NCBI RefSeq assembly: GCF_028713515.1
Contig: NZ_JAQTOD010000001.1
Coordinates: 1 to 64,000, forward strand
DNA length: 64,000 bases
Reading direction: 5' to 3'
Source: Sulfurimonas sp.
Lineage (GTDB): Bacteria > Campylobacterota > Campylobacteria > Campylobacterales > Sulfurimonadaceae
The notes under the pieces are model-generated. The model worked only from the letters and a program-made list of their open reading frames with translations. It had not been told where the DNA came from and did no database searches. This document shows positions 10,207-20,265 of the stretch, piece by piece. The first letter of the stretch is position 1. Each line of letters opens with the position of its first letter. The translations under genes and the position numbers were made by a program.

Positions 10207-11049
10207 TTGTATGTTGGAGTGTTTATGCAACCTGTTTCCCCAGATATTAGTTTGGTTGTAGCTGTCTATAAGGATGCCCAGTCTTTGAGTCTTATTTTGG
10301 AGGCGCTGGAGAAACAGTCCTATAAGAATTTTGAGATTATTGTTGCTGAGGATTGTGAATCTGATGAAATTAAAAATTGTATAAAAAATTATGCACATCT
10401 AAATTTAAAACATACCACTCAAAAAGATGTTGGTTGGAGAAAAAACTCATCTCTAAACAATGCCATAAGAGTCGCGAGTTCTGATTTTTTACTGTTTATA
10501 GATGGTGACTGTATACCAAATATTCATTTTGTTAGAGAGTACAATAAGCAAAAAGAAAAAAACACGGTGTTGTGTGGACGACGAGTAGAGCTTGGAAGTA
10601 GATTTACAAAACAGATAAGAGAGAGAAAATTAAATATTCTAGATATTCAAAAGAACTATTTATTAAATATATTTAATTTTCGAGAGGACAACACTAGGCA
10701 TTTTGAAGAGGGAATTTATTTAGGAGACTTGTTGTTTAATCTAAAACATAAAGGTAAAGAGGCATCAGTTCTTGGATGTAATTTTGGTATAAACAAGAGT
10801 GACTTGATTGAAATAAATGGCTTTAATGAAGATTATGTTTCTCCATCGGTCGGCGAAGATACAGATATAGAGTATAGATTGAGATTAAAGGGATGTAACT
10901 TTAAGCGTATAAGAAATAGATCATTTGTGTTTCATCTCTATCATGAAGAGGTGTATAGTCCTGCCGATGCTGAAAAATCTATGAAAGTTTTCAACAAAGT
11001 AAAAGAAAACAAGCAAGTGAAATGCAAAATTGGTTTAACAAGAGAGTAG
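10207..11049 (+). CDS. Glycosyltransferase family 2
   Basis: ISLVVAVYKDAQSL, FEIIVAEDC, FLLFIDGDCIPN, GEDTDIEYRLRLKG. Confidence 0.88.
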   Translation: MYVGVFMQPVSPDISLVVAVYKDAQSLSLILEALEKQSYKNFEIIVAEDCESDEIKNCIKNYAHLNLKHTTQKDVGWRKNSSLNNAIRVASSDFLLFIDGDCIPNIHFVREYNKQKEKNTVLCGRRVELGSRFTKQIRERKLNILDIQKNYLLNIFNFREDNTRHFEEGIYLGDLLFNLKHKGKEASVLGCNFGINKSDLIEINGFNEDYVSPSVGEDTDIEYRLRLKGCNFKRIRNRSFVFHLYHEEVYSPADAEKSMKVFNKVKENKQVKCKIGLTRE

Positions 11050-11082
11050 TTTTTAGTAAGTTTGATATGGTTGGTAATTTGA

Positions 11083-12018
11083 TTATCTGCTTGTAACTAT
11101 TTCAATCATCTTGCTTTCGACTGTATTGTAATAGTTTTCATCATAATCGGCAGGTATCATAAAATTGTGTTGCCTGCTTTTCTCGCTTACGGTTGCCCAT
11201 CTTAGGGCACTTGCAAAAAGAGTGTTGCCAAAAAATGAGAGTGTGTTCGTGTTGACGGCACCGGCTAAATGCATGGGCCCGGTTGAGGTGCTGATAAACA
11301 GCTCACAGCCAGCCAAAAACTGGCAAAACTCCATGAGGCTCATCTTTGAAACTAAAAGTTCAGCTTTAAAATCAAGATGACTTTCTATGTATTCTTTTGA
11401 CTTTGTATCATCTGGACCAAAAGTAAAAACTACCTTTGTGTTTTGGAGTTCGCTTGCTCTTTTTGCGAGGCGTAAATAGTCATCAAGTTTTAAGTTGCCA
11501 TCGCTACTGCCGCCAAAACCGGGATGAAGGGCAACCGTTTTTTGTGAGGAAGGAGTAGAAAACGAAGATTTTATGAGAGGTCTTGAAAAATCAAGCTTTA
11601 TATCCGCAAAAATCTCTTTTGCCAGATCAAGATTATATTGCCACTCTGTTTTCTCTGCTTTGTTTCTTCTTTGGGCTACTGTTTTGTTGAAAAAAAATTG
11701 GGCAAGTTTTGTGGATGGTGCAACCCTCTGTTTTATGCCGCTTAAAAAAAGAAGAACACCGAGGTTTGTGTCTATAAATCCGCTGATGCTAGCGTCGAAT
11801 TTATGGGCTCTGATTCTGCGCAATGTTCCCATAAAATCATTTTTGTCATACAAAATCACATTATCTATGAAATCTATTTGTGATGCAAATTGATAATTTA
11901 TTTTTGATACGAGCGCAGTTATTTTTGTATTTGGATACTGCTCTTTTATTGCTTTAAAAAGAGGTAGAGTTACTACAAAGTCCCCGATTTTGTCATGTCT
12001 TGTTATAAGTAGGTTCAC
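11083..12018 (-). CDS. GT9 heptosyltransferase family protein
   Basis: LLITRHDKIGDFVVTLPL; STSTGPMHLAGAVNTNTLSFFG. Confidence 0.85.
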   Translation of the reverse strand: MNLLITRHDKIGDFVVTLPLFKAIKEQYPNTKITALVSKINYQFASQIDFIDNVILYDKNDFMGTLRRIRAHKFDASISGFIDTNLGVLLFLSGIKQRVAPSTKLAQFFFNKTVAQRRNKAEKTEWQYNLDLAKEIFADIKLDFSRPLIKSSFSTPSSQKTVALHPGFGGSSDGNLKLDDYLRLAKRASELQNTKVVFTFGPDDTKSKEYIESHLDFKAELLVSKMSLMEFCQFLAGCELFISTSTGPMHLAGAVNTNTLSFFGNTLFASALRWATVSEKSRQHNFMIPADYDENYYNTVESKMIEIVTSR

Positions 12019-12773
12019 TTTTTTGCCTCATGATTTAGCTCGTAAAGCTTGATATATTTATAAAAGTTTGTTGCCATATGAGAAAATGCAATAACGAGCC
12101 CAGCGTAACCATCAAGAAAACCTCGTTTAAAAAAGTATGTTTTTATGAATGAAAAAATTCCATTAAAAAGCGCTTTTGCTGGCGAAGATGTTTTTTTACC
12201 AACATTATTTTGTGCAAAAAGCGTAGAGTATCTATCTGCTTTTTTAATAAAATCACTTATGGAGTGATAGCTATAATGAAGAATATTTCCACCATTAAGC
12301 TCAACGGTATTCATCTTGTCGGTTATTATATTTTCGTGAACATAATTTGAGTTGAATTTTGTTTTTGTCTTGTTATAGAGCCGTTTTATTTTTTGATTAT
12401 TCCAGCCACAATGTTTTATCTGAATTTCTTTATAAAAAGCATGAAAATTTAGTAAATATACACTATTGTTATCTAAATCTGTATTTTTTAGAGTTTTAAA
12501 AAGATTACTATCCACAACTTCATCACTATCTAGAATAAGTATCCATTCATGTTTTGCATAGCTAGCTGCCTTGTTTTTTGTTTCTCCAAAACCAATAAAT
12601 TCTCCCTGAATAAAATTAACATTGGAAAATTTTGATGCTATATTTGCTGTTTCGTCTTCAGAGCCATTATCATAAACAACCACATCATCAAAACCTATAA
12701 GACTTTCAAGAGAGTTTTTGATTGTAAGAGCGCCATTTTTTACAATCATTACAACCGATATATTACTAGCCAT
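12015..12773 (-). CDS. Glycosyltransferase family 2 (WaaE/KdtX-like)
   Basis: ISVVMIVKNGALTIKNSLESL, VVVYDNGSEDET, EWILILDSDEVV. Confidence 0.85.
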   Translation of the reverse strand: MASNISVVMIVKNGALTIKNSLESLIGFDDVVVYDNGSEDETANIASKFSNVNFIQGEFIGFGETKNKAASYAKHEWILILDSDEVVDSNLFKTLKNTDLDNNSVYLLNFHAFYKEIQIKHCGWNNQKIKRLYNKTKTKFNSNYVHENIITDKMNTVELNGGNILHYSYHSISDFIKKADRYSTLFAQNNVGKKTSSPAKALFNGIFSFIKTYFFKRGFLDGYAGLVIAFSHMATNFYKYIKLYELNHEAKK

Positions 12774-13491
12774 TTGTTACCTTTTTTGTAAATGCTTTAA
12801 ATTTATACTTGAGAATCTTTTTCCACTCAAAAATACTACTTTTGGTATCGAGTTTATCCCCGTCAATTCTATAGATTACGCCATTGATACCAGAAAAATC
12901 TTCTTGGACAGCATTACCGATTCTAAAAGCATATTTATAATACTTTTTTGTTTCTTTTAAAATTTCTTTGTTGTATTTACCAAATGGAAAAACAAAGCTA
13001 TCTACAGTCACATTTAGCTTTGATTCTAGTGTTTTTTTAGAATGCTCTAGTTCTTGTTCCAAATTAATTTCTTTTTGAATTAAATTTGAATGTGTGCAAG
13101 AGTGAGAAGCAATAACTATTAGTCCACTACCTATCATCTCAAGAAGCTCTGTATATGTGCAAAATGTTCCTTTTGTGTAATTTTTGAAAAGGTCATTATG
13201 CTCAAATCCCATTCTTATTGTTGGTTCTAAATCGCAATAGTCTAAAATATAATTACTTGGAACCGCAAGAAGCGCCTTTAGGTTGTATTTTTTTAAAAGA
13301 GGGTATATAAGAAAATAAAAATCACTATACGCATCATCAAAAGTTAGACATATAGAATTTTCATCTATTCTTTCACCAGGTAGAACAGTCGTAAAATTTT
13401 TTTGTATATAAGACAAGTGTTGCTCAAATATTTCTAAATTATTCGAGCATCTGTCACTGTTTACATGATGATACATTACACTAATCAACAA
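12766..13491 (-). CDS. Polysaccharide deacetylase family protein
   Basis: SVMYHHV, CLTFDDAYSDF, ASHSCTHSNL. Confidence 0.85.
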   Translation of the reverse strand: MLISVMYHHVNSDRCSNNLEIFEQHLSYIQKNFTTVLPGERIDENSICLTFDDAYSDFYFLIYPLLKKYNLKALLAVPSNYILDYCDLEPTIRMGFEHNDLFKNYTKGTFCTYTELLEMIGSGLIVIASHSCTHSNLIQKEINLEQELEHSKKTLESKLNVTVDSFVFPFGKYNKEILKETKKYYKYAFRIGNAVQEDFSGINGVIYRIDGDKLDTKSSIFEWKKILKYKFKAFTKKVTNG

Positions 13492-14215
13492 CTTCGATTC
13501 CTCTTAATCTTTTTTTTGTATTTATTTTATTTTTGTGAGTTTGTGAGTATTTAAGTGCAACTTCAATGCAATCTTGTGTATCCAAGCCCGCAAGTCTTGC
13601 ATATTCTTTTGCGATAAATCTTAAATCATCATCCTTTGCCCAAAGTTTGGAAAAATTTTTTAGTCTCTCATTTGAAGTAAGAGTTTTAAATTGCATTCTA
13701 TTTATATCTACGATTTTAAATGTGTAAGTATCACTCTCTTTTTTTATGAGAATATTTCCCGGAGAGTAATCAAGATGAAAGATGTTGCTTTCATGAAGTA
13801 AAAATGTAAATTTTGCAAAAGCCATAAAAATAGCTTCTCTGTCTGAAAAACCTCTATCTAGTAGAGGCTCTCGTATTGTAAAATCGTAGCCAAACTTCTC
13901 GCTTACAAAATAGCTCTCATTAATTAAGCCAAATTTTTTAAACTCAATAAAACCTATAGGCTTTGGCACAAAATCTACTATCTTTAAGCTATTGTCATAA
14001 GATTTTTTTGCTTTTGAGTCTTTGAAAAATGAGTAAACTATTTTGTTTATGATATTTGGGATTTTAAAAGATTTTATAATTAATTCTTTGTTTTCAAAGT
14101 TTATAACTTTTATCTCATTTCTCGCCTTATGTATAGAGTTATCGGAGTTTTTGAAATGTTTTTTTATATTTTTTAATAATAATTTGGAGTTGGTATCTAC
14201 TGATTCAAGTTTCAT
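13481..14215 (-). CDS. Lipopolysaccharide (WaaP/Kdo-kinase-like) kinase
   Basis: Kinase-like HLDYSPGNILIKK and FKIVDINRMQF. Confidence 0.75.
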   Translation of the reverse strand: MKLESVDTNSKLLLKNIKKHFKNSDNSIHKARNEIKVINFENKELIIKSFKIPNIINKIVYSFFKDSKAKKSYDNSLKIVDFVPKPIGFIEFKKFGLINESYFVSEKFGYDFTIREPLLDRGFSDREAIFMAFAKFTFLLHESNIFHLDYSPGNILIKKESDTYTFKIVDINRMQFKTLTSNERLKNFSKLWAKDDDLRFIAKEYARLAGLDTQDCIEVALKYSQTHKNKINTKKRLRGIEVVD

Positions 14216-14328
14216 TTTTTTATTCCATTATGATTAACATTTTATTTTACAAGAAAATTCAACTCATGAACTGTATAAGATTCTTGGTAAAAAATAAGAG
14301 ATAAAATTTTAGCAAATACGCGCTATTT

Positions 14329-16224
14329 TTACTCTGATTGCTTTCCTTTATACTGTCTGAAATTTTTTGTTTTTCCATCAAAAAGAAGCTTTTGGGAGGC
14401 GTTTGTAAAACTTAATGCTCTGTTTTTGAAGTTTATTATATCATTTGTACACCCAATCTCTCTATCTGTAAAGGTGGATATATCGTAACATTTATGCTTA
14501 TTGGTCGCTGTATTTATCTCAAGAAGATTATCTTTTTCAATCCAGCCTAAAAAACCATTATGATAATAGTCAGCAAAAAAATCATTTTCACTTAACAAAG
14601 AACGACCACTAAACTTAGTTGTTATCTTTTTGTAGTCACCAAAAACAGCGTCCAAGATAGTTGGGGCAATATCTCTTTGGGAAAGATAATTATTACTATA
14701 GAAAGGCTTTAAGTCTTTGTGATAAAGTGCAAAAGGGATTAGATAATTTTCAAAATTACTTCCTTTTACTCCACCACAATGATCAGCTACAAAGACAAAA
14801 AGTGTATTTGGATATTTTTTTTTCATTATTTCTACAAATTTTTGGAGTGCCATATCTGAAAAATGAAGAGCATTTAGTTGATTGTTTAGTGATTTATCTG
14901 CTACAAAATTGATTTTTTCTACCCCTTGTGGGATTTTATCGTCATGTGTTGTGGCTCCATTTATTCCTATTATAAATGGCTTATTTGATGTTTGAATTGT
15001 ATCGATTGTGAAATTATAAAGATCGCTATCATGAACTCCCCAATTGTTTTGTTCATATGCCCTTTTAATCACATCTTTTTTCCCATAACTTTCTTGGAAT
15101 CCTATACTTTGCGCAAAAGCTCCAGTTCCGCTTGTTTCTTTGGCTGAACCTTGGAAAAATGCACTTCTGTATCCTGCTTGATTGAAAATGTTGATTAAAG
15201 ATTCATACTTAAAATCTTGTAGTTGTGTTTTTGCTACTGTCTTTCCTAGTGGATTTTGAAATGAACAAAGAGTTGCAAATATCCCCTCAGTTGTTCTATG
15301 TCCTCCCGCTATCATTGCCTTTGGTCTGATTGATTGCGCTAAGATGGAGTCAAAAAATGGAGTAGTAGAGATAGATGATTTGTTGAACCCATAATTTTTG
15401 ATATTGACTCCACTCCAACTTTCAAGGAAAAATATCACAACATTTGGCTTATGCAGGGGTCTATTGTAAGGAGTATAACTATTTTGATAGAGTTTTTGCA
15501 TCTCACTTTGCATCACATCTTTGTCTATGGTTGGAATCTTTAGTAGTTTGAGTTTTTTATCTCTATTCGTAAGTGAAAATATTGCGTTGTAAGTACCGTT
15601 AAGTGCTAAAGTCGCTAGCTTGCTATCTCTTATTTGGCTAGATTGCCAAGGAGTAAGAGGAATATTTTGCGCCATTCCACGCATAAAAAATAGTGTAAAT
15701 AAGAGTATGACTAAAAGTTTAGGTAAATAGAATTTATTAAAAGGTATCACTAAACTTTTTTTAACCAAAAGTTTATATATTAAAATAAAAAGAATTACGC
15801 TGAAAATAAGTGAGCTAATCGTAAGTAAAGTATGTTGCGAAGCCGCTGTCATTGCCAAGCCAGAAGCATCAGTTAAGGCATCACTTACTTCATATCCCAT
15901 ATGCCTGCTAGACTCAAAAAAATACATAATATCCGAGCTTTGGGATAGAAAAAGAAAAGATAGTAAAAAAGAAGAGGCAATGGCAAAATAGTTACGATTC
16001 GAGGCAAAAAGAAAACCAATTAAACTAATTAACGAAGCAGTTGCGAAATCAAACTTGTATCCCCAAAAAATTGCGTAGCAGAGTGATGAAAACGGTATGC
16101 CATTGAAGCTGTCAGAGAGATAAAATAAAAAAATAAATTTTGAAATAAGTACGACAAGGTAAGCGACAATAAAAATAAGGAAATAATTTTTTAAAAAATA
16201 AAGTTTAGTCAATGAATTATCCAA
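14329..16224 (-). CDS. LTA-synthase/sulfatase-family membrane protein
   Basis: Five N-terminal TMs then sulfatase fold: PNVVIFFLESWSG, GGHRTTEGIFATLC, TLFVFVADHCGG. Confidence 0.85.
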   Translation of the reverse strand: MDNSLTKLYFLKNYFLIFIVAYLVVLISKFIFLFYLSDSFNGIPFSSLCYAIFWGYKFDFATASLISLIGFLFASNRNYFAIASSFLLSFLFLSQSSDIMYFFESSRHMGYEVSDALTDASGLAMTAASQHTLLTISSLIFSVILFILIYKLLVKKSLVIPFNKFYLPKLLVILLFTLFFMRGMAQNIPLTPWQSSQIRDSKLATLALNGTYNAIFSLTNRDKKLKLLKIPTIDKDVMQSEMQKLYQNSYTPYNRPLHKPNVVIFFLESWSGVNIKNYGFNKSSISTTPFFDSILAQSIRPKAMIAGGHRTTEGIFATLCSFQNPLGKTVAKTQLQDFKYESLINIFNQAGYRSAFFQGSAKETSGTGAFAQSIGFQESYGKKDVIKRAYEQNNWGVHDSDLYNFTIDTIQTSNKPFIIGINGATTHDDKIPQGVEKINFVADKSLNNQLNALHFSDMALQKFVEIMKKKYPNTLFVFVADHCGGVKGSNFENYLIPFALYHKDLKPFYSNNYLSQRDIAPTILDAVFGDYKKITTKFSGRSLLSENDFFADYYHNGFLGWIEKDNLLEINTATNKHKCYDISTFTDREIGCTNDIINFKNRALSFTNASQKLLFDGKTKNFRQYKGKQSE

Positions 16225-16277
16225 ATATTAAGGTTGAGTATGATAACAAAAAAATATTACCATGAAGATAAAACTCT

Positions 16278-17309
16278 TCAATTGTTATCTTCATAGATTG
16301 AGGTGACATCAAGCTCAATAACATTAATTCTTGTATTTTTCATTCCCTCATAACAAAGATGAATGCCATCATGATATCTAAGCAGGTCTTTACTATCAAT
16401 TTTAATTGCATCTATTGTTGTGGTTTCAAAAATTTTCTCTAAATTAAAAAGAGCCGAGGAATAGAAAGAGACAACATGCATTGGGTAAATATTTCTTGAC
16501 AAAAAGACAATCTCTATTGGACCTTCATTTTTTTGAATAGTGAATTGATCTGAGGTAAGAGCTTTAAGCCGATCGGAAATGATTTCTGCACGATGAGGTA
16601 TGTAGATAATCTCTTTTTTATAGTAGTCTATGATTTTTTTTATATAATTTACATATTTTATATCTGTCATTGTTTTGCCACTTGTGAATGATTGGCCAAG
16701 CAAATATATACGCTCATCCTTAAACGCTTTTTCTGTATATGTTTTTTTGAAATAGCTGTAGTTGTTTGTTATGATTTTTTCATGACCGTGTGGAATGATG
16801 TGGTAATTTGTAAATAAATTTACAGGGTTATTTTGATTGGTGTTTAAACCAAAGATTTTGTATCGCAATAGTTTTATTTTTTGTTCCCATGATGATTTAT
16901 GGTTTGGATGCAGTTTGTTGGCGTGTGTTGTCATAGTCATAGTGCCATCGTCTAATAGATATGTGCTTATAGTTTTTAAATTGGCAATAATAAGTTGGTT
17001 TATGGTTCCATAATCGCCAGTGAAAATATGTTCATAGTTTTTTTGTTGTAGTTTTTTAATTAATTTTGCTTGAGATGAAAGTTTTGAAAATTTAGATTTG
17101 TTTGGGTAATAAAAGTCTATCTCTTCATCAAACATTGAAAGTTTTGAAACCAATTGCATTTGAGTTGAGTTTGTGCTAATTGGGTTTATTGTTGAATCAT
17201 GCATAATTAATAATATATTGTGTTTTGTTGAGAAGTGCTCTTTTGCTTCAATTGCGTTCATTAGTTGGAGGGGACTTCTTACTATGAAGAGGTTATAAGT
17301 TGTAGTCAT
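16278..17309 (-). CDS. Candidate nonulosonate (sialyl/legionaminyl) transferase-like protein
   Basis: N-terminal LFIVRSPLQLMNAIEA, D-D-G motif YLLDDGT, HP-like motif YIPHRAE, SS motif SFYSSALFNL; adjacent to legionaminic acid genes. Confidence 0.55.
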   Translation of the reverse strand: MTTTYNLFIVRSPLQLMNAIEAKEHFSTKHNILLIMHDSTINPISTNSTQMQLVSKLSMFDEEIDFYYPNKSKFSKLSSQAKLIKKLQQKNYEHIFTGDYGTINQLIIANLKTISTYLLDDGTMTMTTHANKLHPNHKSSWEQKIKLLRYKIFGLNTNQNNPVNLFTNYHIIPHGHEKIITNNYSYFKKTYTEKAFKDERIYLLGQSFTSGKTMTDIKYVNYIKKIIDYYKKEIIYIPHRAEIISDRLKALTSDQFTIQKNEGPIEIVFLSRNIYPMHVVSFYSSALFNLEKIFETTTIDAIKIDSKDLLRYHDGIHLCYEGMKNTRINVIELDVTSIYEDNN

Positions 17310-17327
17310 TAAAACATCCTCACTTTT

Positions 17328-18098
17328 CTATAAACTAAATCCATCATCAACAACGATATTTTGCCCATTCATATACCGACTCATATCACTTAAAAGATAT
17401 ATAAGTGTACCTTTTAAATCATTTTTATCTAGCATCCCTTTGTTCAAACACTGCTTCTTGTAAGCTTCCAAAAATACTTCCGGTTGATTGTCAAAAATCC
17501 CACCAGGACTAATTGCATTTACGCGGATGTTCATTCCTTTGAAGTATTTTGCCATATATTGTGTTAAAAGAACCAGTGCAGACTTAATTGCGGCATACTC
17601 CACTGGCATTGTCATTGAGGTGTTGTCGTAAACTTCAAACTTTGGAGCGATTACCCCATAGATAGATGATATGTTGACAATGTTTCCATAGCCTTGATTT
17701 TTAAAATAAGATGCAAACTGTTGAGAAGTCAAAAAATAGCCTCCTAAATTGAGATTAATATTTTCACAAAAATCATCATACTCAACATCGAAAAAATGTT
17801 TCCCATAGTTTTTATTCCGAGGGTAGGCATTGTTGACAAGTGCATCAATTCTGCCATACTTGGCGTTAAGATATGTAATCATGTTTTGTAATGATGTTTT
17901 AGAGGTGATGTCGAGTGCTATAAAATCAATATTTTGCGTATTTAGCGTGGTAGATAAATCATTTTTAACTTGATTACCAATTTCTGAGTTAATGTCTGCA
18001 ATAACAGCAATACCGTTTTGCTCTACTATGGATGCTACAAACTCTTTTCCGATAAGACCAGCTCCGCCAGTAATAACGATAACTTGATTTTTAAGCAT
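17328..18098 (-). CDS. ptmA: SDR oxidoreductase, PtmA-like
   Basis: VITGGAGLIGKEF, NNAYPRNKNYG, YAAIKSAL; position in legionaminic cassette. Confidence 0.78.
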   Translation of the reverse strand: MLKNQVIVITGGAGLIGKEFVASIVEQNGIAVIADINSEIGNQVKNDLSTTLNTQNIDFIALDITSKTSLQNMITYLNAKYGRIDALVNNAYPRNKNYGKHFFDVEYDDFCENINLNLGGYFLTSQQFASYFKNQGYGNIVNISSIYGVIAPKFEVYDNTSMTMPVEYAAIKSALVLLTQYMAKYFKGMNIRVNAISPGGIFDNQPEVFLEAYKKQCLNKGMLDKNDLKGTLIYLLSDMSRYMNGQNIVVDDGFSL

Positions 18099-18111
18099 AA
18101 AATATCCTTTA

Positions 18112-18663
18112 TTAATTTAATTGTCTGATTAGTTTGGCCGGATTCCCAGCGTATACAGTATTTTCGGGAATAGACTTAGTAACTACACTGCCTGCGCCCA
18201 CTACACTGTTATGACCTATAGTGATCCCTGGTAAAATTATAGTATTTGCTCCAATCCAACAGCCATGCTTCAGAGTGACACTTTTCGGATCGCTGTGACC
18301 TTGCTTTAGGATAGGAATAGATGTATTGTCAAATTTATGATTAGACACATATATATGAACACCAGAACCAAGCATTACATCATCTTCAATGATTATGCTG
18401 CCATCCTTCCCATCTCTAGGATCTGCAAAAAGCATTGTTGTTGGACGAATTACTACATTTTTGCCCAAATGAATTTTAGAGCAAGTTACGGCATAGGCCC
18501 CAGCGCGAAAATCTGCACCTTCCAAATAAGTTCCAAATTTATTTTTGCAAATTCTTTTTTTACTTAAAGAAAAATATAGATACCAATGAGTAAATGGGCA
18601 GTCAGGACCAAGTCTATCTGCGCTTTTATCGAATTTGTATTTTTTAATAATTTCCTTAAGCAT
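18112..18663 (-). CDS. Hexapeptide-repeat O-acyltransferase
   Basis: Left-handed beta-helix repeats, CWIGANTIILPGITIGHNSVVGAGSVVTKSIPENTVYAGNPAKLI. Confidence 0.88.
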   Translation of the reverse strand: MLKEIIKKYKFDKSADRLGPDCPFTHWYLYFSLSKKRICKNKFGTYLEGADFRAGAYAVTCSKIHLGKNVVIRPTTMLFADPRDGKDGSIIIEDDVMLGSGVHIYVSNHKFDNTSIPILKQGHSDPKSVTLKHGCWIGANTIILPGITIGHNSVVGAGSVVTKSIPENTVYAGNPAKLIRQLN

Positions 18664-19360
18664 TTTTATTATTTTTCATTAAGAATTCCACAAACTCGAA
18701 ATCAAGTTCTGTGTCAATGTCGATTGAACGCTCTTCGGGCATTACATATAGACCAGTTTTTGGTAGAAAAATAGAGTTTTCGTTTAAGATTGCATGACGA
18801 TTCCAAATATAAATCGATGCATTCATATCGTAACTTTTAGGGGCATCCTGTCTTCTGACAATGGAGTCACTCAATTTTTTAGATAAAGATACTTGTCCAT
18901 TGCTGTTTACTTCAACTAAGTTGAAATACGGACTTCTGCGACTTGGCATTGCTGTAATGAGGTTATCATTTTTATCCTCTAGGAATTGTGCAAATGATGC
19001 AGTAATATCTTCTGTGGCGCGCAGTGGTGCCGTCGCATCAAGGTCTATTAAATAATCAAATTTTTTATTATAGTGCTCTTCACTTCTAACAAAAGCATCT
19101 CGAATTACATCAAGTTTTCCTGCAGTATCGCTTGCCATTTCAGGATTTCTTTTAAAAAAAACCTCTGCCCCGTATTTTATTGCCACTGAAGCAATGTCAT
19201 CGGAATCAGTGCTGATAACTATATGTTCGAATAACTCTGATTGTTTCGCCTGTTCAATAGTGTAAGCAATAAGGGGTTTGCCATTTAGGAGTTTAATATT
19301 TTTATTTTTAACACCTTTGGAGCCACCTCGGGCGCAGATTGTACATAAAATATTGCTCAT
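18656..19360 (-). CDS. legF: CMP-nonulosonate (CMP-legionaminate-type) cytidylyltransferase
   Basis: ICARGGSKGVKNKNIKLLNGKPLIAYTIEQA (acylneuraminate cytidylyltransferase motif). Confidence 0.88.
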   Translation of the reverse strand: MSNILCTICARGGSKGVKNKNIKLLNGKPLIAYTIEQAKQSELFEHIVISTDSDDIASVAIKYGAEVFFKRNPEMASDTAGKLDVIRDAFVRSEEHYNKKFDYLIDLDATAPLRATEDITASFAQFLEDKNDNLITAMPSRRSPYFNLVEVNSNGQVSLSKKLSDSIVRRQDAPKSYDMNASIYIWNRHAILNENSIFLPKTGLYVMPEERSIDIDTELDFEFVEFLMKNNKNA

Positions 19361-20265
19361 TTATTTTGCTCCTGAATAATTGAGATTGTTTTCATAACAT
19401 TTTTTGCCTCTTCGTAGGTGCAGACATCGTGCTGATTTGATAATATAGATATATGCATTTTTTCAAACATTGTATTTCTTTCTAGATTTTTTGCTTCATG
19501 TTTTTGTTCTAATCCATTTCTGTTTTTTTGAGTCAGCAGATTGCTTATGAAGTCTAATTCATATGTATTTTCAATAGTGTGTATAATCATTTTTCTGTAT
19601 GTAATTTTACTAATATAATCAATAGATAGAGTAACAATAACACCTTTTTGAGTTTTTGAGATAAGAGTAACTAAATCATCAGAATCTATCTCCAAATCTG
19701 AAACTTTCAATTGATAACTTTTAATATCTATCATGTCTCCAAATAACCATTGAGCATAATCAATCTCATGGCTTAAATCCAAAAGTACGCCACCACCTTG
19801 AGCTTTGATTGCGCTATATGATGTTTTATAGTCAATCTCTTTACGCCATGTTGGTAAATACTGTCCACAAACAATAGTAGAGCTAATGATTTTTTCATTT
19901 TTAAGATAATGTTTTAATTTTTGCATCAATGGATGGAATCTTAACACATAACCTACTGAAACTATATTTTTTAAGATTATCAACTCTTTGTCTGTTTCAA
20001 AAAGTGGTTTCTCGCAAAAAATCAATTTATTGGAAACATTATTTTCCAAATATTTTAGCTGCTCAAAATGCTTATATGTCTCACTGGCGATAACAATGTA
20101 ATCATATTGCCCTAAATTGTCAACTTCTTGAAGGTTTTTGAAGGTTGTTTTATTTGGTACTGTTTGCTTGGTTACAATATGAATCTCTTTTATTGTACTA
20201 AAAGAGAATAAAACTTCCTCATGTCTTCTGCCAATTGAACCATATCCAATTAACAATATTTTCAA
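19357..20265 (-). CDS. ptmF: Gfo/Idh/MocA oxidoreductase, PtmF-like
   Basis: LLIGYGSIGRRHEEVL, FCEKPLF, LDLSHEIDYAQWLFGD. Confidence 0.78.
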   Translation of the reverse strand: MKILLIGYGSIGRRHEEVLFSFSTIKEIHIVTKQTVPNKTTFKNLQEVDNLGQYDYIVIASETYKHFEQLKYLENNVSNKLIFCEKPLFETDKELIILKNIVSVGYVLRFHPLMQKLKHYLKNEKIISSTIVCGQYLPTWRKEIDYKTSYSAIKAQGGGVLLDLSHEIDYAQWLFGDMIDIKSYQLKVSDLEIDSDDLVTLISKTQKGVIVTLSIDYISKITYRKMIIHTIENTYELDFISNLLTQKNRNGLEQKHEAKNLERNTMFEKMHISILSNQHDVCTYEEAKNVMKTISIIQEQNK

